Of a stretch of 64,000 nucleotides of DNA, positions 35,282 through 46,350 are shown piece by piece. Position 1 is the stretch's first letter; each line of letters starts with the position of its first letter. Both the position numbers and the translations under genes were made by a program. This stretch comes from Coleophoma eucalyptorum (Eukaryota; Ascomycota; Leotiomycetes; Helotiales; Dermateaceae), in the NCBI GenBank assembly GCA_026120035.1, contig JALRME010000003.1, positions 124,001 through 188,000 on the forward strand, written 5' to 3'. The notes below the pieces were generated by a model, which did no database searches, had not been told where the DNA came from, and saw nothing but the letters and a program-made list of their open reading frames with translations.

Positions 35282-35865
35282 CGAGAATATGTTCGTGGTC
35301 GTCAGATTGGGCCTTCCACCGCTCTTTTGTCTGAATTCGAGTGTGTGGTCCGATAATCAATGTGCAGGTGGTTTCGCTACCAGAGCATCGGTTATATTTA
35401 ATCGAACGTGATTTAAACTGACGATGAAACAATGGGGTTTCAATTGATTCTGGACGAAGGTGGGATGAAAATATTCTGGGAGAGGAAACTTTTGGGAATA
35501 GAGGAATAGCTTGCATGCAGGCAAGAGTTGATAGGCAGTCAAGAGTCGGGATAGAGGTTTGTTATCGCCCGCCGAAAGTGTTACGAGAGCTGTTTTCTAA
35601 CACTTTTCCGCGGCGACATCGGCCTGTGGCTTAAGTAATCGGCCAACCAACTTTGCAGCTCGAAACTGGAGCAGTATTGGCCGTTCAGCATCATAACAAG
35701 GTCACGTCATATTCTCGAGTTTGTCAGGAACTCAAATTAAAATTTCGCGCTCGCTTGTTTATTAAGATCTGGAAGTTCCTATTCTGAAGGTCTTAAGGTT
35801 CCACCTTGAGTTCCAGTATTTCCAACAGCTAAGCGACCAGCCTCATTATCGTATCAAATCAAACA
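35282..35865. other. Spacer between the bZIP gene and the second ACS permease
   Basis: 584 bases holding the bZIP upstream region and the 3' flank of the permease. No gene seen. Confidence 0.5.
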
Positions 35866-37964
35866 TCACATCAAGCTTCCCTTAACTTGGGCATCAGCCC
35901 CCTTTGAGTCTACCTGTGGCTTTGGCAACGCTTGGTCCTCACTGCCTTGCACACTCTCGCTCTCATCAACGACTTCTCCATGCAACTCCCTTGCGAATTC
36001 CAAGCGCTTGGGACGAAGATACTTAACATCGATATAGCGCAGGATGCACGTCATGATAATCACCAGTACCCAGCAAGCGAGAGCTGATTGCCAGCCGTAC
36101 TTGTAGTATGGGGCTTGCACTGCAGGCCAGACTAAGACTTGTGACCAGGCGCCGATGGCATAGTATCCTGCAATTGCAACACCGACGATGAGCGACCGGG
36201 CTTCTGGATCTTGTGGAATACTATACTTCTGTTAGCATCTGGCTGAATTCAGTCATGTAAATGGTGCATTCTTACAGGTCAGACAGCCACGACATGATCA
36301 GTGGCGCAGTTCCTAGGGCAAGATAGTTGATGAAGTAACTGGCGTATGCAGCCGAAAGAGCAACGGCAGCAGGGTGCTGTGTCCAAATACTCATGATGAT
36401 ACAGGGGACTATACCAATTACGGCTGGGGCGTTGTTAGTCGCTGATCCTCTTCGAACTATTACAGAGCAATCCACTTACCTTGAGCAACAATCAAAGTCC
36501 AACGCGTGTTCATAACATCGGATAGCAATGCCCAGACCCAGACAAAGACAACTTGTATAGCGCCGCCACCAATAGGAATGGCATTAACCTGTGCCGTACT
36601 CCAAGTCTTGGTTCCATCTGGATTCTTGAGACTCTTCAGGAACAGTGAGAAGTAAGCATATCCATAACTGCCCAGCACGCAGGCAATATACAACACAGAG
36701 ATGAAGTATACAACCCAAGAACTGAACGTCCTTCGAACACCATCCCAAGACATCCTCTTGGGCTCAGCACGGTTATGTCGCACCAGTCTGTCCATCGACA
36801 TCTCTGCATGTCGCTCAGTGAACCAGAAGGCGCGAGGATTCGGTCGGTTGGGTAGATCAGGAATCATAAAGAAACCGAAGAATGCCCAGGCAACGGTAAT
36901 TATGGCGTCGATTATGAAGAGCCATCTCCAACCCGCGAGACCACCTTTTCCCTCGAGCGTCCTAATGACTGCGACCTGAATGGCGCCGGACATCATGCTG
37001 CCGAGTGCCTGGCAGGAGTGGTAGAATCCCATTCGCTTAGCGAGCTCGGTGGGGGTGTACCAGTGCACTGTGGAAATCAGTCTCTTGTTGGTTTTGCTGC
37101 AACCAGAGTGACTTACTGAATAGAGTCATCATTCCTGGCCATGCACTACTCTCGCAAGCACCCAAGAATGCTCGAAGAACGTAGACTTGCTTAGCATTAT
37201 GTGCGTGGGCAATCAGTCCAGTCATCATTCCCCAGAGCAATTCCAAGCCTGGCAGCCACAAACTTGGTCGGACATAGGTTAGGATAACTTGGGACGGCTG
37301 CGTACATTAGCTTATGAATTATAACGTGGCAGGGCGAACGAACGATGAGAAATATGCAATATGCAACGTTAAACCACGTGGTAAAGCTGTTCTGTATATT
37401 AGTATGTTGGTTAATGCTGGGAGCTTCCACGGAGTGCCTACTAATTCAACTCATTGCCGACGAGGTTGAGATCCTCTTTCATTCCTGAAACATAGGCATT
37501 GCTGATGTTTTGCTGGTCCATATACCTAAGATAATTAGCTCTCTCCCCCTCTATAATCATCATGCCCGCTCCATGTGTATTTCAGCACTGAACATTCTCT
37601 AGCCATGACACCATGCCATGCCTTTCGATCACTGCGATAATCATGATGTCCCACTTTAATCCGATGACCCAAACAAAGGCAGTAACTCAAAGTATCCGCA
37701 AAAAAATGGAACAAAAGCCCATCGTGAAGAAATAGTAGGATGAGTAACGTATTCGAATTTCAACTCACTTGATAACTGAGAAAATAACAAAATCAGTAAA
37801 GCGACCAACCATTGGGTATATAAGGAGTCATAGCAGAACTTACTTTGAGAAATGCAGCCAAAAGTCATCAGGAATATGTCCAGCCTCCTGACGAGCGCCT
37901 TCTCCTCTGGCGTCCGTTCATGCTTCACCAAAGCCTTGGGACGGGAAAAGTTGAACAAGCCCAT
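35866..37964 (-). CDS. MFS permease of the ACS (Tna1/Liz1/Dal5-like) family, with a 7-nt micro-exon
   Basis: Eight minus-strand exons: 37844-37964, 37769-37775, 37442-37525, 37344-37386, 37117-37297, 36480-37067, 36276-36423 and 35866-36220; 508 residues. The start is [12 protein letters not shown]; the frame opens earlier only at a TTG. Family blocks: [51 protein letters not shown] (spread over three exons), [28 protein letters not shown], a [12 protein letters not shown] helix, and a late [21 protein letters not shown]. The second exon is only TTATCAA (37769-37775); without it neither frame nor the conserved IIKY can be made. Intron 2 is unusually long here (243 nt). Substrate probably a carboxylate such as a vitamin, ureide or amino-acid derivative. 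Divergent from the FAD oxidoreductase gene. Confidence 0.9.
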
Positions 37965-38558
37965 TTTCGGAGCTAGCTCTTGCTGCAAACTAAGCCGACG
38001 GAGAACAGGTAGCAAGAAGTTCGCGATCCAGGAGACTCTTCAAAGAAGGAAGTCAGAAGAACGCAAACAGAACGTCGGATACTCAGCAGCTCGTACGACT
38101 TCGGCTTCTCATGGGAAATATAAACATTTCAAAATTCTTCCTTATCCCCCCGGTGCCCGCGTGTCGCATGGCAACATATGCACCGAGGGTCACGATAAGG
38201 TCGGCAACTAATGATAAAATTCCCAGATTTGGAAGGATTGTGGATGCGTAAGGGTTCCCCACCTTTGGGCGAAGGACGATGGTTGGCCCCGTGGAGGCTA
38301 AATGCCGGGTTCTGATAAAGCAATGCTCGTCTGCCCGCGCCTTCAGACCTGCACCGCTACCAGATTGGCACGCAATGACCGCCCCGTCCATCGTACGTGG
38401 ATCATGTACTAGTGCTCCGATTGTCTATCAGAGGCAAGTCATTGCGCCGTGAACTGTGCTGCGTCAGATTGCTCTGCGAGATAAAGTGCCTTGATAAACC
38501 ATAAGATACACAATACTGACCACCATTGATTGTTACTCACCGCAATTGCTCCATTAGG
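37965..38558. promoter_or_regulatory. Divergent promoter region with six GATAA sites
   Basis: The 594-bp spacer between the permease and oxidoreductase start codons. GATAA occurs on the plus strand at 38194, 38213, 38314, 38480 and 38493, and as TTATC at 38142. Fungal nitrogen GATA factors (AreA/Nit2) bind HGATAR, and clusters of such sites are typical of nitrogen-catabolic genes. Binding is not shown; the motif is short and some sites will occur by chance. Confidence 0.5.
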
Positions 38559-40128
38559 ATGATAGCACCCAACGACGAAATCCCTGGTCTGCCAGGCTCG
38601 CATGTTCCCATTTCGAGTCCATGTCTGTCATACTGGCAGAAGACGACTCGAGGATTCCCTCACCTGAACGCAAACCAACACACTCCCGTCCCAGCGACTG
38701 CGAAATATGTTGTCATTGGCTCCGGTATTGCTGGCGCTCTCACGACTTATGAGCTTCTGGAATCCGGTGTGAAGGGAGAGGACGTGGTTTTGTTGGAAGC
38801 ACGTGAGGCAGCCAGCGGTGCCAGTTCAAGAAATGCTGGGCATGTGCGACCAGGTGAGTGAATTCCCGCCTGGCTCGCATGCTTGTACAGTCAGTCCTAA
38901 ACGTGTACTGCAGATGCGTTTCGAGGATTCATGGCATATTCAAGACTCCACGGAGCTGAACAAGCCGTTAAGATCATTCAGAACGAGAAGCTCGTTCTAG
39001 AACGGGTTGACGAGTTTGTCAAGGCGCACGACGTCAAGTGCGATTTCAATCTAGCAACCACATTCGATGTTTGCATGACTGACGACTTCGCTAAATACGA
39101 GGCCGAGTGCTTCGAGGCGTATCAGAAGGCTGGTGGTGATGTCTCGCATGTCAAGTTCTACCAGGGGAAGGAAGCACAAGAAGCGAGTAGAGTCAAATCC
39201 GCGGTCACGGCATATGAATGGCCTGCTGGATCGAGTCATCCTGCGAAGTTGGCCCAGTGGCTTATCAACGCTGCCATTGAGAAGGGCGTGGCATTCTTCA
39301 CACACTGTCCTGCTTTGAAGGTCACCAAAGTAGACGGTGCCGATACTCTCTGGAGTGTGCTCACTCCCCGAGGATCAATCAGCACGCCCACGATCATCCA
39401 TTGCACAAATGCCCATGCACCATTCCTCCTCCCTCAACTAGTCTCGCACGTCACCCCCAATAGAGCACAGGCTCACTCAATTATTCCAACTTCATCATTC
39501 TCGTCTGGAAAGGCACTCAAGAGCACTCTTTCGCTCCGATACAGCTTGGCACACTTCTATTCTGTGATCCAGCGTACTGGTGATGGAACAATCGTGCTTG
39601 GAGTTTCGCGGGCGAATCCAACATTGAGTGCCGCAACATTGGCCGAACGTGTCAATTCCAACGATCGGTACTTCAATGAGGAAATTGTCGAAGACGCTAT
39701 GAAGCAGTGGGGAAAGATCTTCCCAGAATTTGAGCAAGAGCAATTAGTCCACGGCGAAGGACTAGAACATGCGTGGACCGGTAAGGTTACGCCTTTGCGA
39801 CATAGTTGATTTTTGCTAATGCAGGTTGCATTTAGGTATCATCGCTATGACTCCAGATTCCGTGCCATTGGTCGGTGCAATTGAGGACCTGCCTGGTCAA
39901 TATATCTGTGCTGGCTTTAATGGACATGGTAAGTGTCCTACTTACTATATGCTACCTCAAGTGCGTTGCTAACCTCATACAGGTATGGCTCGTATATTTA
40001 CATGTGCTCCTGGCGTGGTAAAACTGATTCAAGGGAAAGAATGGAAGGAGACCGGACTGCCAGAGTGTTTTGAGATAACAAAAGATAGGTTGGCCAAGCT
40101 CGTTGAGCCAAGCAAGTCGGTATGGTAG
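38559..40128 (+). CDS. FAD-dependent oxidoreductase, DAO (D-amino acid/sarcosine oxidase-like) superfamily
   Basis: Four exons: 38559-38853, 38914-39780, 39836-39928 and 39983-40128; 466 residues. After about 48 residues of leader a Rossmann fold opens with KYVVIGSGIAGALTTYELLE (GxGxxG at 54-59), then LLEAREAASGASSRNAGHVRPG, the FAD-binding pattern of the DAO family. C-terminal blocks EHAWTGIIAMTPDSVPLVGAIE and YICAGFNGHGMARIFTCAPG close the FAD site. Such enzymes oxidise amines or amino acids, often releasing ammonia or an aldehyde plus peroxide. The last residues (KSVW) are not a clear SKL-type peroxisomal signal. Shares its upstream region with the ACS permease, suggesting that one imports what the other oxidises; substrate unknown. 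Confidence 0.9.
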
Positions 40129-40953
40129 ATTTCAAGCACGGTGTCTTTTGAATCTAGATTAACTTATCCGTCTATCTACCACGCTTTTCGCATCAGAAGT
40201 ATGTAGATGGTTCTGTCTGCTCAGGCAGCTTGCCGTAGACCCCATTATGAAATTTCTGCGCACCTATTAGATACACTGCGTCTGAAAATTTTGTCTTCAT
40301 TAAAGAAGTTCTCGTCACAATCCATGGCAGTCTGACTTTTACTCATGATGAGGTGTGTCCCCAAACTAGTGGAGTGAGTGTGTCACTGGTATTGTAGTAT
40401 CCCAAGCATTTTAATTAAGAACGTTACCGAGACCGCGCGGGAAAAGAGTGGAAGTTTATGAATCTCTATACCCCCTGGTGCTTGCTCAACCTTCTAGACC
40501 TTTTTGTCCTGAAGTCCTTCTAATTGACAGGCGCTCAAGCATTTCAATGGACCAACTCGCTTAACTTATTTAAACAACAAAGTACAATCACAATGATAAA
40601 CGCTATCCAGTACAGATTGAAAATAATTAATTAGAATGAACCCAGCAATTAAAAACTTGCATCAATTTATCATCTCAATGTTTATAGATAGCTGCATGCT
40701 AAGTTACTTTTGCTCCTAAGAATTTTAGGCATCCAAACTATTCATCATACTCACCTTCACTCTCCAGAATCTTTCAATCACGCCACGCACCTTCTTGGCA
40801 AAAGAGCAAAGAGGGTGTGCTGGTAAAGCCCATCGTATATAAATGCCTGTTACTTATTCTGACGTGAGTTTGAGTGCCTTCCCTTCACCTTTTCTAAATC
40901 GCAGCTACCGTTTTATAGACGCCCCACACTTAAACCAACAAGACGAGGTTGAA
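40129..40953. other. Spacer
   Basis: 825 AT-rich bases with no gene seen; contains the upstream region of the BTB gene. Confidence 0.5.
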
Positions 40954-41707
40954 ATGGAAAATCAGAGGGCGCCCACAGATGGTAATCATGGTCTATCTGC
41001 TGGATCCCATTATGGAAGGTAAGAAAAACGTCAATCAATGCTGCGAGAGCTTTGCTAACCTTTTTCATAGCATGCTTGGAAACGATATGGTGGAACTGAT
41101 CATCGGCAAGCAAGAGCATAAATTCACAGTCCACAGACCTATCCGCTGCAGCAAGGTCCCATGTTTCGAGGCCGTATTTGATGAGGGGTCCAAAGACGGG
41201 ACTAGTCAGAAGGTTTTGTTTCCAGAACATATTTATGAAACCTTTGAGTTGTTGGTCGAATGGGTCTACACAGACACGATCAAAACTTTCGACGTCCATC
41301 ATGACAGTGCTCCAAAATTCTCAGATGTCAGCTTCATCGAACTCTTCGCTCTCGCAGAGATGTTCTGTGCCAATAATCTCATGGACTATTGCATGACCCG
41401 TCTGATCGGAATATACAAGACTTCTAGTAAAGGACCAAGTCTGTTTGTGATTGAAAAGTTCTTTGGAACTATGCCAGCAGACTCAGACCTCCGAGACTAT
41501 GCGATAGAATGGCTTTATTACTACTTCATGTGCGGATCTGAGCAAAACCTTTCTTCTGAGCGGATATTTTCTATATTGTATGGTGATATGGAGCTACCAG
41601 TGGAATTTATGAAAAGGATAAGACGCGGCGAAGCTCATAACCCTCTTGAGGACAGTGTTTGTAAATACCATGTTCATACAGAGCAGAAGTGTGGATTCGC
41701 AAGATAG
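40954..41707 (+). CDS. BTB/POZ domain protein
   Basis: Two exons, 40954-41018 and 41071-41707, joined over a 52-nt intron (GTAAGA donor, GCTAAC branch, CATAG acceptor); 233 residues. The open frame also runs back through the intron, but the spliced form starts at a good ATG (MENQRAPTDG) and joins YGSMLGNDMVELIIG. A BTB core follows: VELIIGKQEHKFTVHRPIRC, CFEAVFDEG, VLFPEHIYETFELLVEWVYTD, then helical FIELFALAEMFCANNLMDYC. Fungal proteins of this short type are common and mostly uncharacterised; BTB domains dimerise or serve as Cul3 adaptors. Partner and role unknown. Confidence 0.85.
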
Positions 41708-42483
41708 CCAACAAATAACTACGGTCTTCCTTACCTTCAATGTCAACTTCTCGATACGGGTTTTGACTCTTTGAGAAGTCATCTCCGACTACTTCTTTGC
41801 GGCTGTGAAATTTTCTTTGCTGTATCTTTGATTGAAGCTACCTGGTAATCAACAGATGTCTCGATTTTCCACACCATGCCATCATGCACATTTGCACTAA
41901 GTCCATAGAATACGCATTTTTCCTTAGGATAAGTTCTGTAAACTATGATAGACTGTTCCATAATAAGAATTTCTTGTGGCCAGTGTCCTTCATTACTGCA
42001 TCTTCACAAGAGTGAGCTTACCGCACTATGATCGGCGGCTTAGAAACTATCTATCATCCATTTAGACTCACTTGAATTATGAGTTAACTTGCACTGCTTT
42101 ACAGATATAACTGGTGTGCAGTCATCTTGACTTAGCTTAAAATAAAGATTCCCAGTACCACTTAAAAGAATTTGTACAAGAGCCCATTGGGACGCCAACA
42201 ACAAGGAGCATGAAACTGTCCCGCCCTTCCTTCGACATCGGCATAAAGATAACCTTATCGAGCCCCTGCTCACTGATAAGGAGATGACTAAGACAGCCGG
42301 CGAATGACTCCAGTCGCCGACGGGAATATTTACGGGAGATTCACTATATCAGATGCTATATCTCACAGCAACCACCGAGAGATGCGGCATGGATCTCTCA
42401 TAATCACAAGAGCCTATAAACCGTCCTCCAATCTCCACCAACTGCACCCCATCCGAGCAGCAGCCCGTACTCAATACTCAACC
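41708..42483. other. Spacer
   Basis: 776 bases with no supported gene on either strand. The end is the promoter region of the FSH1-type hydrolase. Confidence 0.5.
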
Positions 42484-43381
42484 ATGACAACGCCAACCCC
42501 CACCAGCGAGCGCAAGCTCAAGATTCTCATGCTCCACGGTAAGTCAAAACCTCATGTGCGGCCTTCCCAAGCACACGCCGAAGACCAACATTTCTGATAT
42601 GGTATCAGGGTATACCCAAAACGGGCCGCTCTTCCACGCAAAGACGCGCGCACTGGAGAAGCTACTCACCAAAGCCTTCCCAGCAACCAAAGCCTCGCCC
42701 ATTGCCGCGCAGTACCCCGGCGGGGTCCAGTTGATCTACCCAACGGGCCCGATCCGGCTGCAGCCAGCAGACATACCCGGCTTTGATGTGGATGCGGCGG
42801 GGGGAGAGGAGCGCGAGGCGTTCGGGTGGTGGAAGCGCGAGACGGGGAGTGGGAACTACACCGGGCTGGAGCAAGGCCTGCAGACGATTGCGGATACGAT
42901 CAAGGCGGAGGGTGGGATTGATGGGGTGATTGGATTCTCGCAGGGCGCGGCGGGTGCTGGGTTTGTTGCGTCGCTGCTGGAGCCGGGGCGGGTTGAAGCG
43001 TTTGAGAAATTGGAGGGCAAGGGCGGGATTAAGTATCCCGAGGCTTTCGAGAGCGGCAAGGTGAATGCGAATGGGATGTTGAAGTTTGCGGTCAGCTATT
43101 CCGGATTCTATGCGCCGAATGAGGCATATAGGGCTTTCTATGAACCGAAGATCGCAACGCCTATGCTGCATTTTATTGGGAGCTTGGATAGTGTGGTTGA
43201 GGAGAGTAGGTGTTTGGCACTTGCCAAGGCTTGCGAGAAGGAGACTGTTATTTACCATCCGGGTGGCCATTTTGTGCCAATTGGTAAAGAGATGGCTGGG
43301 CAACTTGTAGGTTTTATCAAGGCGTATTGCACAGAGAAGAAAGAGGAGGAGAGCGTAGAAGACATGGACGTTCCGTTCTAG
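42484..43381 (+). CDS. FSH1-family serine hydrolase
   Basis: Two exons, 42484-42538 and 42609-43381, 275 residues. The alpha/beta-hydrolase fold shows the first strand and oxyanion loop split by the intron (KILMLHG / YTQNGPLF), a nucleophile elbow GFSQGA, an acid in HFIGSLDSVV and the catalytic His in YHPGGHFVP. A GGIKYPE segment and SYSGFYAP are typical of FSH1 and dihydrofolate-reductase-linked relatives. The tail is acidic (KKEEESVEDMD). The physiological ester substrate of this family is mostly unknown. The coding region is clearly GC-richer than the flanks. Confidence 0.92.
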
Positions 43382-43528
43382 ATGAGATCTTGATACACAT
43401 GGGTTTGGGCTGCATGGCATGGAGTTTTTGAGCACATAGATCGATCTCAATCGGCATTAGAGATCTAGAATCTAGACTATTGTACAGCGTTATTGTATCA
43501 TGAAAAATTCCTCAACCAATCCCTAAAT

Positions 43529-45157
43529 TTAGTGCACCTTGCCGGCCTTTGACCCCTTTGGTGCCTTGGTAGTTGGCTGAATTCTTGCCATCATCTCCTC
43601 TTTTGTGATTAAATGATCAACACGCTCCAAAAGACCCAGAAGACTCTTCATGTTTCCGCTCCACTCATTCAGGACATCATCAGCATCTCTAGGCTTGGAG
43701 AAGTTAACAATCCGCGCTGGTCGATCAATCTTTGCGAAAACAGTCTTAGCTGTAACAAGCTCACTGATGTACTTCTCAGTCTCGTCTTCTGTAAGATCAA
43801 GAAGTTGTGTCAATCGGTTCATGCGAATACGAGTGTAGTATTTAGCAACAACTCGGACATTGTGCTCGATGACACGCTTTCGGAGATCCTCCCATCGCTT
43901 GTATGCCTTCTTATCAGCTCCTGGCTCAGCATCAAAGACGTCTGTGCTGCACAGATGTGGACCGAAGAGCTTGGCCACCTCCGGCCATCTCATGAGCTCG
44001 TGAACTGTGAAAAGCTTGAGCAGTTGAGCATCAAGAGAGACTTGCGAATTTCGTGTGTCTTTATAGATACGGTGAAGAAGATCGGATTGCTCGTTGTCGT
44101 ATGGAGCAAGGATGACGTAGTAGATGATTCTTTGGAGGACCTGAACATGTTAGCAATATGAATGAATTCAAAGGTGGATATTACATACTGGGTGAAGCTT
44201 CTCTGGATCTTCTTCGACGGCCTCAGTGTCTAGCACTTGTCTGTAGTCCTTGCAAGCATCCAGATACTTGTCATCATGCTTTGCCAGAGTAATCTGTTGC
44301 TCATAATATCGAAGCTTCAAATCTGTAACATCATCCTCCTTGGGTTCAGGTACATCTTCACCCTTCTCTCGTCTCTTCTCCCTAGCCTTCTTCTCCTGTT
44401 CCAACTGCTCGTCGGTCTTCTTTGGCTTTCTCGCCAAGTATTTGGTGCTGATCTTACGACTTAAAATTCCTGCTTGCGTCCAGTCTTCATTCTCTATGCA
44501 CAGCGCCACCTGCGCCAAGATGAACTCTGTCTTCTCTCTCCGTTCCATAGAGCCAAATGTCTCGACTTGCAATTCGCAAAGGATGTCCATCGCCGCCTTC
44601 AGGTCACCTTGTTCCTTCTTAATGTCGGAGAGGATCTTGGTAACTCTAGCACGCTCGACCTCAACGAAGATCTTGCCCTCCGTGACCGTCCGTAATGTCT
44701 CGATGGTTGAAAGCTTCGTCTCGAGGTTCGGCGCTGAGTCTAGGAATCCCATAACCACCTGCACCATCTTCGTCGTGGCCTGTTTGAGTTGGCCATGCTT
44801 CTTGGACAGCAGTAGCACTTGCTCATTCAGTAGACTCCAATCCCCCGAATCTTTGCTGATTGTGACTATAGCGACAAGTATGCGAGATGTGGATGGAAGA
44901 TCTGATGCCTATTGTGATGGTGAGCTTCTGTCCGGCGCATGTTTAGGAGGCTGAAGCTGACCTGTCTAGTTTGCTTCTCAAGCGCTGTAAGCTTCTCGAT
45001 TGCTGCTGTTACATTGGTCTGCAAGCCTGTTAGTCCTATTCCCCGTAGACTCGAGGCAGTAGGTGCGCACCTGAGCCAGTTGCTCAGCTTCTGGAAGCTG
45101 TTTGTCAACCTCCTTCGAGAAGTCCTTGTCAGGCTTGCGTACGGTTCCGTCCGACAT
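43529..45157 (-). CDS. rpn5: 26S proteasome regulatory subunit Rpn5
   Basis: Four minus-strand exons: 45071-45157, 44962-45018, 44189-44908 and 43529-44140, each a multiple of three; 491 residues, the usual Rpn5 length. Rpn5 is a lid subunit of the 19S regulatory particle and helps position the deubiquitinase Rpn11. Visible features: an N-terminal helical repeat region (TRILVAIVTIS-type helix, LLLSKKHGQLKQATTKMVQ, LRTVTEGKIFVEVERARV), a charged loop (KKTDEQLEQEKKAREKRREKGEDVPEPKEDD), and the C-terminal PCI domain (RRVIEHNVRVVAKYY-like helix, MNRLTQLLDLTEDETEKYISELV, FAKIDRPARIVNF). The second intron uses a GTCAGC donor. No defect seen. Confidence 0.95.
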
Positions 45158-45741
45158 CGTTATGGTTTGGGTTTATTGAAGGGGATTATGAGAATGAAAT
45201 CGAATCACGGTCTGATGTTCTGTTTCGCCGCACAAAAAAGAGTGATGGTGGAGGATGTTTCGTGAGGTTGTTGAGGTTCGTTGATTTAGGTTGTCAGTTG
45301 GACGCGGCAAGCTTAGAGGTTAAACTGCGCGTATGGTTCTTGAGGCAGGCGGTATCACTTCAACACGTGACCGCCTTCTTGCTCCAGGGAATCAAAGTCC
45401 ATCTTCCACCAACCGAACATGTATCGTCAATAGCAATTCGTTTATCTGAGCATGGGGCTTCTGACTACCGAATATCTTTCACTGCAATAAAGTACGGTAT
45501 ACAAGCACATAGCTCTGTCACCTATTTCTGGGTAGGACGAGAATACTCGTGTACTTACGGGATGGGATACAAGCCGACTTCCTCTTCTGTTGATGACAGA
45601 TGCACAAAATTGAAAGAAAGCTTATTACTATTAGCCCTTACTCCTCCACTAATCTATGAAATAGCCAATTATACCCTCCTTCTCTCACCTCTGCCGAGCA
45701 CATACATATATCAATCTGGCTCCTCCCGCTAGCCGACCCGT
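45158..45741. other. Spacer
   Basis: 584 bases between the Rpn5 start and the end of the secreted-protein gene. An open frame at 45262-45732 has no domain and is not called. Confidence 0.5.
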
Positions 45742-46350
45742 TCAAATGAAAACCCGCTTGACCTTAACCTTCGTGCAAGTAGGGTTTTGGGGCCTACCGT
45801 TCCCCAGGACCCAAGCCAAGGTAGTGTATGCATACCCCCAGTATGTATCACAGATATACCATCTGTACTTAACAAACGTATTTCCTTGGCCATTGATGGG
45901 ATACTTGGTGTCGTCAATGTACCCCATGATATTCAAGTATCCTTTCACGTCGAAAGACACGGTGGTTGCAAAATCAGGGCCAGGGAAGAACAGCGGAATA
46001 GCGACATTGGATGTTGGGCTGTAATTGAGACCGAGTGCTGAAGAAACGTTTATGTTCGATGCCTGGAGAACCCACGTGATGTAGCCGGGTATGCCATAGG
46101 TCTTGTTGGCAACGACACTCTGAGAGGAGTAGTTGAAGTTGAAAACCTCATTAAGTGATGGTATGTCGCTATCTTTGTCGCCAAGGCAGAGGCCTTCGAT
46201 GGCAGCTCCTTCGTGGCAAGTTATGAGAATTGTGCCGTTCAATTCGCAGTCGGAGAGAAGGACCAGTTTGAAGGGTGCGGTTTGTTGGTCATATTGTGCC
46301 ACCACTGTGCTTGCCAATGCAAAGACTGGTAGGAACGTGGAGAGCTTCAT
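45742..46350 (-). CDS. Small secreted protein of unknown function
   Basis: A single exon, 202 residues. The N-terminus is a clear signal peptide (MKLSTFLPVFALASTVVAQ, cleavage probably after VVA or VAQ). The mature protein starts with FKLVLLSDCELNGTILITCHEGAAIEGLCLG, a pattern common in fungal secreted proteins of unknown function, and has several N-glycosylation sites (NGT, NYS, NKT, NVS). The C-terminal half contains YRWYICDTYWGYAYTTLAWVLG, rich in aromatic residues, and ends in Lys/Val (KVKVKRVFI). Cysteines are few, unlike classic Cys-rich effectors. Role unknown; wall association or host or substrate interaction is possible. Confidence 0.8.
   Translation of the reverse strand: MKLSTFLPVFALASTVVAQYDQQTAPFKLVLLSDCELNGTILITCHEGAAIEGLCLGDKDSDIPSLNEVFNFNYSSQSVVANKTYGIPGYITWVLQASNINVSSALGLNYSPTSNVAIPLFFPGPDFATTVSFDVKGYLNIMGYIDDTKYPINGQGNTFVKYRWYICDTYWGYAYTTLAWVLGNGRPQNPTCTKVKVKRVFI

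Noticed and set aside
42662..43450. 262-codon frame antisense to the FSH1 hydrolase
   Set aside because: Shadow of a GC-rich gene; the sense frame has the catalytic triad.
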